Positions 62,796 through 64,000 of a stretch of DNA of 64,000 bases are shown here, piece by piece. Where the stretch lies: contig KI542675.1 of assembly GCA_000496135.1 (NCBI GenBank), positions 548,030-612,029 of the forward strand, read 5' to 3'. The notes below the pieces were generated by a model. The model had not been told where the DNA came from. It worked only from the letters and a program-made list of their open reading frames with translations, and did no database searches. Source of the stretch: Thermoplasmatales archaeon E-plasma. GTDB lineage: Archaea > Thermoplasmatota > Thermoplasmata > Thermoplasmatales > Thermoplasmataceae. Every line of letters begins with the position of its first letter. Within the stretch, counting starts at the first letter, position 1. Made by a program: the position numbers and the translations under genes.

Positions 62796-63128
62796 GATTT
62801 CCTCTACAATTGTTATTCATTGCAAATTTTTAAATCAAAATTTGAATATGTTTTGCGGAAAAACACCAATTCTCTTCGTTTCAAAGATTTCATTGAAACT
62901 AATTTCATTTGCAGACTATCCATTTTGATTACATGATCAATATTATCAATTCACCCTAATTATCAACGCAACCAGACTTTTTAGACTACAATATGTAATG
63001 TTTATGTTTAGAAATTTCATCAATCCTGTACTATTTTTTGTTATTTCTATTTATATGAGCGATCCTGATAATCCCTTAAGTGTCTGAGAATTACTAATTT
63101 TCCCAAACTATTTCATTAAAAAGACATT
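62796..63128. other. Divergent intergenic region with weak inverted repeats
   Basis: About 330 bp between DUF167 (minus) and a methyltransferase (plus). A perfect 8-bp inverted repeat CAAATTTT/AAAATTTG lies at 62823-62844 and a 6-bp one, TTTCAA/TTGAAA, at 62879-62898. Both are AT-rich and may be chance. A 29-codon frame at 62999-63088 lacks a start signal. No RNA gene recognised. Confidence 0.4.
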
Positions 63129-63707
63129 ATGGATTATATGCACGAAAATCACAGGCATGAATTCGATTATGAAAGAATGCACATTATGAGAGAGAATATA
63201 GTTCCAGTTAAGGAATTGTTAGATATACTTGACCCTAAAAAAGGGGATATAATTATTGATGCAGGGTCAGGAGATGGATATTATGCTCTCAAAATGGCAG
63301 AGAGGTCTTCAAATTCTAAAATAATTGCAATGGAAATCAGTAAAAAAGGGAACGAGCTTCTTAAGAAACAAATCGATGCAAAAAATATGGGGAATATTCT
63401 CATAGAGGAAGTGGACCTTTGTAAAGTAGAAAAATTCCCCCAATTCAACAAGGTATTTTTTTCTACAGTATTCCACGATTTTAATTGCCAGGATATGCTG
63501 TTGCGCAAACTTGTTGTGTCGGCAATGGAAGGAGCAAAATTCATATTTTTTGAGTTCTTAAAAGATTCTCAGTTTGGGCCACCGGCAACCATTAAGCTAT
63601 CGGAAAAAGAACTTCAGACAATATGTGAAAGGAATGGGTTAAGAAAGATTTCAGAGAAAATTTTCACGGATCATTATGTGCAAATATACACAATAAATAA
63701 AAAATGA
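63129..63707 (+). CDS. class I SAM-dependent methyltransferase
   Basis: 192 residues. Begins MDYMHENHRHEFDYERMHIMRE (His-rich), then motif I IIDAGSGDGYYALKMAE, IIAMEISKKG and FFSTVFHDFNCQDML. Related in layout to UbiE-like and arsenite-methyltransferase-like small-molecule enzymes, but the cysteines needed for arsenic are not evident. Substrate unknown. Stands alone. Confidence 0.75.
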   Translation: MDYMHENHRHEFDYERMHIMRENIVPVKELLDILDPKKGDIIIDAGSGDGYYALKMAERSSNSKIIAMEISKKGNELLKKQIDAKNMGNILIEEVDLCKVEKFPQFNKVFFSTVFHDFNCQDMLLRKLVVSAMEGAKFIFFEFLKDSQFGPPATIKLSEKELQTICERNGLRKISEKIFTDHYVQIYTINKK

Positions 63708-63733
63708 GCAACCAGGTTTTCTAGAAAAACATT

Positions 63734-63746
63734 AGATATAATTAAC
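63734..63746 (+). promoter_or_regulatory. TATA box of the cyclophilin gene
   Basis: AGATATAATTAAC centred 26 bp before ATG 63766. Confidence 0.5.
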
Positions 63747-63765
63747 CAATCAACATTGGGAAAAT

Positions 63766-64000
63766 ATGACGAGTGTAACGCTTGAAACTACCATGGGAGA
63801 TATAAAAATAGAACTGTTTGAGAAGGACATGCCAGTTACAGCTGGGAATTTCAGGAAGCTTGTTGAAAGCGGATTTTATGATGGAATAATATTTCACAGA
63901 GTAATCAAGGATTTCATGATTCAGGGTGGAGATCCAACAGGTACCGGTTCAGGAGGACCAGGTTATTCTATTAAGGATGAGTTTGGAAAAAACAATAAAA
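63766..64000 (+). CDS. cyclophilin-type peptidyl-prolyl cis-trans isomerase (3' truncated by the window)
   Basis: 78 codons are visible. [47 protein letters not shown] and GYSIKDEF are the standard cyclophilin core, including the catalytic Arg in FHRV and Gln in MIQGGDPTG. Cytoplasmic folding helper; no signal peptide. Leaderless start. Confidence 0.93.
   Translation, partial: MTSVTLETTMGDIKIELFEKDMPVTAGNFRKLVESGFYDGIIFHRVIKDFMIQGGDPTGTGSGGPGYSIKDEFGKNNK

Noticed and set aside
62999..63088. 29-codon plus-strand frame
   Set aside because: No TATA box or ribosome site at the right distance and no coding character beyond a hydrophobic stretch; chance is likely.
1..64000. tRNA, rRNA, CRISPR array or replication origin
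   Set aside because: No TPsiC-like GGTTCAAATCC block, no regularly spaced repeats and no origin-like repeat cluster with an Orc1/Cdc6 gene were seen on either strand.

Overview
The window is a gene-dense, AT-rich stretch of an archaeal chromosome. The best fit is a Thermoplasmatales euryarchaeon (Ferroplasma/Cuniculiplasma/Thermoplasma-like). Archaeal-only genes support this: EF-1alpha, S10, EF-2, Rpo11, Csl4, an Sm-like protein, ArcS archaeosine synthase, bifunctional FBP aldolase/phosphatase and a Thermoplasma-type glucose dehydrogenase. So do surface proteins with FSESGLPSGTSW repeats and the expression signals: TATA boxes about 25 bp before the start codon of leaderless first genes, and GGTG-type ribosome sites for genes inside operons. 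The assignment is inferred from gene content; no 16S gene is present.

Layout. 1-124: tail of a Bat-type HTH regulator. 164-6949 (minus): an eight-gene, tightly overlapping operon trpB2-trpA-trpD-trpF-trpE-trpG-trpC-aroF. 7005-8003 (minus): DUF424 protein and a UbiE-like quinone methyltransferase. 8335-12847 (plus): HPP membrane protein, then a heme-copper oxidase operon (small subunit, CuA subunit II, subunit I, cupredoxin, heme O synthase). 12922-18148: a frameshifted membrane-protein gene, a thioesterase, NFACT/RqcH-like protein, PGI/PMI and a LigB-type dioxygenase. 18356-22890: translation genes. 22897-25992: threonine synthase-like enzyme and a flavoprotein/DUF1641/OsmC operon. 26396-27967: a surface beta-propeller protein with an in-frame TGA and a perfect 246-bp tandem repeat. 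28165-29385: hsp20 and a winged-helix regulator behind nested palindromes. 29375-33167: Trm11-type tRNA methyltransferase, Rpo11, DedA, dCMP deaminase, FBP aldolase/phosphatase. 33210-33838: an IS607-type remnant in which the start of tnpA is joined to the end of tnpB. 33926-36980: DUF488, Sm, a 45-residue protein, Csl4, ArcS.

37089-44663 is the most system-like accessory block: a 1040-residue secreted multi-domain protein, two uncharacterised membrane-associated or lysine-rich proteins, a MoxR ATPase, a DUF58 protein and a polytopic membrane protein. 44635-57445 is mostly metabolism: MTA/SAH deaminase, PheS, a cysteine-rich ABC-2-like membrane protein, metallophosphoesterase, HemA, methyltransferase, RibA, frameshifted glucose dehydrogenase, FolD, NadE and a Na+/H+ antiporter. 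57457-62425 (minus) is a type IV pilus/Tad-like engine with two different ATPases and two platform proteins. The window ends with DUF167, a methyltransferase and the start of a cyclophilin.

Two patterns run across the window. Four genes carry a single lesion (13351, 26660, 43664, 53533), each repairable by one base; recent decay or consensus error must be separated by reads. Some operon genes have a well-placed ribosome site but no AUG/GUG/UUG (59859 AUA, 3966 CUG, possibly 30346 AUU), which suggests non-canonical initiation.
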